From Flavobacteriales bacterium UBA974 (GTDB lineage: Bacteria > Bacteroidota > Bacteroidia > Flavobacteriales_D > Sanyastnellaceae), in assembly GCA_002292405.1 (NCBI GenBank), contig DBBW01000025.1, forward strand, positions 78,333-112,143: a DNA stretch of 33,811 nt, in the 5' to 3' direction. This document shows, in pieces, positions 30,955 through 33,811 of the stretch. Under the pieces are notes generated by a model. The model had not been told where the DNA came from. It made no database searches and was given only the letters and a program-made list of their open reading frames with translations. The position numbers and the translations under genes are program-made. The first letter of the stretch is position 1, and each line of letters starts with the position of its first letter.

Positions 30955-33432
30955 ATGAGGACACTTTCTCTGGTTATTGCTTTTACGTTTTTATGTTTCG
31001 AGTTTAGTGTCAAAGCACAAACGCCTATCATTTCAGATCCTCCATCTGGAACCCTTGACGGTGTAAACATTCTATCGGGTACGTCTGTTATCATTCAGCT
31101 TCGATCACCCAGTAAACAATATGTTTATCTTAAAGGTGATTTTAATTCATTCTCGGAAAATGCAAATAGTTTGATGAAGATTTCAGCTGATGGAAACAGG
31201 CATTGGTTACAAATCAACAATCTTAGTCCGGGTACATATTACAGATATTTCTTTTTAGTTGAAGGTGAACTTGAGATTGGTGATCCATATTCTGAACTCA
31301 TTTTAGATCCATGGAATGATGGCTATATTCCACAAGTGAATTTTCCCGGAATGCCTCAGTATCCCACGGGTATTGCTTCCGTCCCGATTGGTACATTTAG
31401 AACGGATAACCCATATTTTCTTTGGACTGATTATAACTTTCAAAAGCCATCACAAGATGAGTTGGTTATTTATGAGTGTCTCGTCAGAGATTTTGATTCT
31501 GGATCAGTGTATCAAGATTTAATAAATAGGCTTGATTATCTTGAGTATATGGGTTTCAATGCTATTGAACTTATGCCTGTAAGCGAGTTCGAAGGGAATT
31601 CAAGTTGGGGTTATAACCCAAACTTCAGATTTGCTCCGGATAAATATTACGGACCTAAGTCTAAGCTGAAAGAGTTTGTAAATAGATGTCACGCAAAAGG
31701 AATTGCAGTAATTCTAGATGTTGTTCCTAACCATAGTTTCGGAACAGATCCACTTGTGAGATTATATCAAGATGAAAACGGGATTGTTTCTGAAGATAAT
31801 CCTTGGTTTAATAGCTACGCAATGCATCCCTTCAGTCCTGGTTATGATTTCAATCATGAAGATGGTTGGGTTAGGGAATATTGGAAGAGGGTATTTGACT
31901 TTTGGCTTTCAGAATATCACATAGACGGATATAGAGTGGATTTGAGTAAGGGTATAACCCAAGTAAACAGTGGAAGTAATGTGAATTTATGGAATCAATA
32001 CGATCAAAGCCGTATCGATATTTTATTTGATTATTACAGTGATATTCAATCTAATCACCCAGGTACTTATGTGATCTTAGAGCATCTTGGAAACAATGAT
32101 GAGGAGAAATCATTGGCTGACGGAGGATTTATAATTTGGGGTAAGATGACCTATGGTTTCTCTCAAAGTTCCATGGGATATAGTGGTGATTTTAACTATG
32201 GTTCATGGCAGAATCGTGGGTATAACTACCCTAACCTCATTACCTATATGGAGTCACATGATGAAGAGCGTATCGCTTATGATTTGCAGCTTTTCGGAAA
32301 TTCTGCAGGCGATTACGATACTAAGGAGTTCAGTACTTCTATGGATAGGCTTAAAATGACAAATGCTTTTTTGCTTTCTATTCCAGGACCTAAAATGATT
32401 TGGCAATGGTCAGAATTGGGATACGACTTAAGTATTTTTGATTGTGGAGATGGAACATCTTCAGAAGATTGTAAGCTATCTGAAAAACCTGATAGATGGA
32501 CCGATTTAGAAGTCCCAGAGAGGCTTTCCCTTGCCAAAACCATCTCAGCTTTAGCTCACCTTAAGCAAGAACAATCGGTATTTACTACATATGATTACAA
32601 TCTAGATTGCAGTGGAACCGGAAAAATTATACATCTTTATTCTCCCGAACAAAATGCCGTTTTAATTGGTAATTTTGATGTCGTTCCTCTCGATATTACC
32701 CCTAGTTTCCCATACATTGGGACTTGGTATGATTATTTTTCCGGACTAAGTTTTTCAGTGAATGACCTAGCGACGTCATTTTATCTTGAACCTGGTGAAT
32801 GGCACCTCTACTTAGACACCCCGCTCCCAATACCAGACACTAACGGAAATTTCCCCATACTAACTAATTCAGGATGCATGGATCCCAATGCGGAGAATTT
32901 CGATCCTGTAGCAGAGTTCGATAACGGTACGTGCCAATATATTACTACTCTTCATCTTGATATGGGAGAATTTGACCCTGCCCCTGAAGGGCCTCACATT
33001 GCTGGATCATTCCAAAACTGGGTTCCATCCTCAACCCCACTGACCTTAGAAGCTGATGGGACGTATTCAGTTGAAGTGATTGCTGTTGTAGGTACTCAGG
33101 TCGATTATAAATTCATTAATGGAAATGCTTGGGGTGAAGAAGAAACAGTCCCTCCGGCTTGCGGTGCCAATAATGGATTAGGTGGTTACAATAGATTTTT
33201 CATAGTAGACCCATCTATTTTAGAAGTGCCGATACATTGTTTTTCTTTATGCAATGTGTGTGGAGATCCAGGCTATTGTGGGCCAGGCACTTATTGGGAT
33301 CAGGAATCAACACTTTGTTTGCCAGATGACTCTTTAGGTGGTGTTTGTCCGGAAGATCTAGATGAAGATGGAATGGTCGCAGTGGGGGATTTATTACTGC
33401 TTCTTTCTGCCTTTGCAACACTTTGTAATTAA
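30955..33432 (+). CDS. Secreted GH13 alpha-amylase-family enzyme with starch-binding and dockerin-like modules
   Basis: 825 residues from the ATG at 30955 (MRTLSLVIAFTFLCFEFSVKAQ); earlier in-frame starts (TTG 30928, ATG 30934) are less signal-like. An N-terminal CBM48/E-set domain (about 25-140) precedes the GH13 barrel with Asp329 (GYRVDLS, nucleophile), Glu376 (VILEHLG, acid/base) and Asp436 (ESHDEER). Next is a calcium-loop motif GCMDPNAENFDP ... FDNGTC, then a CBM20/CBM48-like starch-binding domain (HIAGSFQNWVPSSTPLTL). The end is a single dockerin-like repeat (CPEDLDEDGMVAVGDLLLLL). It probably acts on alpha-glucans outside the cell; branching versus hydrolytic activity cannot be decided. 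Confidence 0.88.
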   Translation: MRTLSLVIAFTFLCFEFSVKAQTPIISDPPSGTLDGVNILSGTSVIIQLRSPSKQYVYLKGDFNSFSENANSLMKISADGNRHWLQINNLSPGTYYRYFFLVEGELEIGDPYSELILDPWNDGYIPQVNFPGMPQYPTGIASVPIGTFRTDNPYFLWTDYNFQKPSQDELVIYECLVRDFDSGSVYQDLINRLDYLEYMGFNAIELMPVSEFEGNSSWGYNPNFRFAPDKYYGPKSKLKEFVNRCHAKGIAVILDVVPNHSFGTDPLVRLYQDENGIVSEDNPWFNSYAMHPFSPGYDFNHEDGWVREYWKRVFDFWLSEYHIDGYRVDLSKGITQVNSGSNVNLWNQYDQSRIDILFDYYSDIQSNHPGTYVILEHLGNNDEEKSLADGGFIIWGKMTYGFSQSSMGYSGDFNYGSWQNRGYNYPNLITYMESHDEERIAYDLQLFGNSAGDYDTKEFSTSMDRLKMTNAFLLSIPGPKMIWQWSELGYDLSIFDCGDGTSSEDCKLSEKPDRWTDLEVPERLSLAKTISALAHLKQEQSVFTTYDYNLDCSGTGKIIHLYSPEQNAVLIGNFDVVPLDITPSFPYIGTWYDYFSGLSFSVNDLATSFYLEPGEWHLYLDTPLPIPDTNGNFPILTNSGCMDPNAENFDPVAEFDNGTCQYITTLHLDMGEFDPAPEGPHIAGSFQNWVPSSTPLTLEADGTYSVEVIAVVGTQVDYKFINGNAWGEEETVPPACGANNGLGGYNRFFIVDPSILEVPIHCFSLCNVCGDPGYCGPGTYWDQESTLCLPDDSLGGVCPEDLDEDGMVAVGDLLLLLSAFATLCN

Positions 33433-33446
33433 TTTTACTTTTCATG

Positions 33447-33476
33447 TTGTATGAGTTTGAATCCTCACTATATTTG
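33447..33476 (+). promoter_or_regulatory. Bacteroidota-type promoter of rpsT
   Basis: TTG at 33447-33449, a 19-bp spacer and an exact TATATTTG at 33469-33476. The predicted start of transcription is around 33483, leaving a short leader with a purine-rich AAAGGAAAAAG before the rpsT ATG. Confidence 0.75.
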
Positions 33477-33502
33477 CACCCCTGATATTTTAAAGGAAAA
33501 AG

Positions 33503-33757
33503 ATGGCAAACCACAAGTCAGCATTAAAGCGCGTACGTTCAGATCAGAAAAAACGCGATCGCAATCATTACCAGCACAAGACAACGCGTAATGCATTGCG
33601 TAAGCTACGTGCATCAACAGATTTGAAAGAGGCTACAGAAATGTTACCTAAGGTATCATCTATGTTGGATAAGTTAACAAAGAACAACGTTATTCATAAG
33701 AATAAAGCTGCCAACCTTAAAGCCAGCATAGCCGCACACACATCGGCTCTGAAATAA
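33503..33757 (+). CDS. rpsT: 30S ribosomal protein S20
   Basis: 84 residues, the usual length. MANHKSALKRVRSDQKKRDRN and the basic helices rich in Lys, Arg and Ala that follow are characteristic of S20, which binds 16S rRNA in the small subunit. The gene is a single-gene unit with its own promoter at 33447-33476 and a strong terminator 21 nt after the stop. Confidence 0.97.
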   Translation: MANHKSALKRVRSDQKKRDRNHYQHKTTRNALRKLRASTDLKEATEMLPKVSSMLDKLTKNNVIHKNKAANLKASIAAHTSALK

Positions 33758-33778
33758 ATCTAACGAATTATGATATTT

Positions 33779-33811
33779 AACCCCTCGACTAATGTTGAGG
33801 GGTTTTTTTTT
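33779..33811 (+). terminator. Strong intrinsic terminator of rpsT
   Basis: AACCCCTC (33779-33786) pairs with GAGGGGTT (33797-33804). Three further pairs, one of them G-U, extend the stem to 11 bp around a TAAT loop. A T-run follows to the end of the window. Confidence 0.9.

Noticed and set aside
30908..31094. Longer N-terminus of the mannosidase reaching to 31094
   Set aside because: It would overlap the start and signal peptide of the divergent amylase gene, and the added residues are not signal-like.

Overview
The window looks like a chromosomal segment of a Bacteroidota bacterium, most likely a marine Flavobacteriales/Cryomorphaceae-type lineage. This rests on the secreted proteins with type IX secretion (T9SS) C-terminal tags, the TonB receptor with an N-terminal carboxypeptidase-regulatory-like domain, the weak Shine-Dalgarno signals, and a textbook TTG-N19-TATATTTG promoter before rpsT. 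The genus is inference. No rRNA, tRNA, CRISPR array or intact insertion sequence was seen.

Layout. 1-609 is the 3' end of an FAD-dependent oxidoreductase, followed by a gene-poor, hairpin-rich stretch with a strong terminator. 886-5045 (minus) holds small secreted proteins, a PHB-depolymerase-like esterase and a phosphodiesterase/LamG protein. 5353-7557 (minus) is a visibly GC-rich subtilase, flanked on its 5' side by an orphan fragment of a dockerin-like C-terminal module. 7824-9839 (minus) has mutY, a YwqK/MORN-like secreted protein and a lipoprotein. 9993-11619 (plus) is an overlapping class IV aminotransferase and sulfotransferase pair. 11847-14678 (plus) is umuD-umuC-rluF-mmcQ/yjbR, with a 17-bp palindrome upstream. 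14703-17180 (minus) is a BNR-repeat exoprotein. 17232-23336 (plus) is a three-gene run: lamin-tail protein, TonB-dependent receptor, OB-fold/FN3/phospholipase D exoprotein. Then come a frameshifted phenylalanine 4-monooxygenase, a secreted esterase, cutC, a GH20 hexosaminidase, a convergent GH2 beta-mannosidase, a GH13 alpha-amylase-like exoenzyme and rpsT with its terminator.

How the genes fit together. Much of the window is an extracellular degradation toolkit: esterases, protease, phosphodiesterase, PLD-type enzyme, hexosaminidase, mannosidase and amylase. Secreted products carry one of two kinds of C-terminus: the PNP-type T9SS tag (phosphodiesterase, subtilase, lamin-tail protein, PLD protein; a short variant on the 2040-3101 esterase), or a cysteine-framed dockerin-like module (BNR protein, second esterase, amylase, plus the orphan fragment). 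No protein here carries both. That partition is the most interesting pattern in the window and could mark a second, undescribed surface-sorting or docking system.

A second recurring pattern is a -7-type promoter element (TAnnTTnG and close variants) lying only 3-6 nt before the start codon of about nine genes, which suggests leaderless transcripts.
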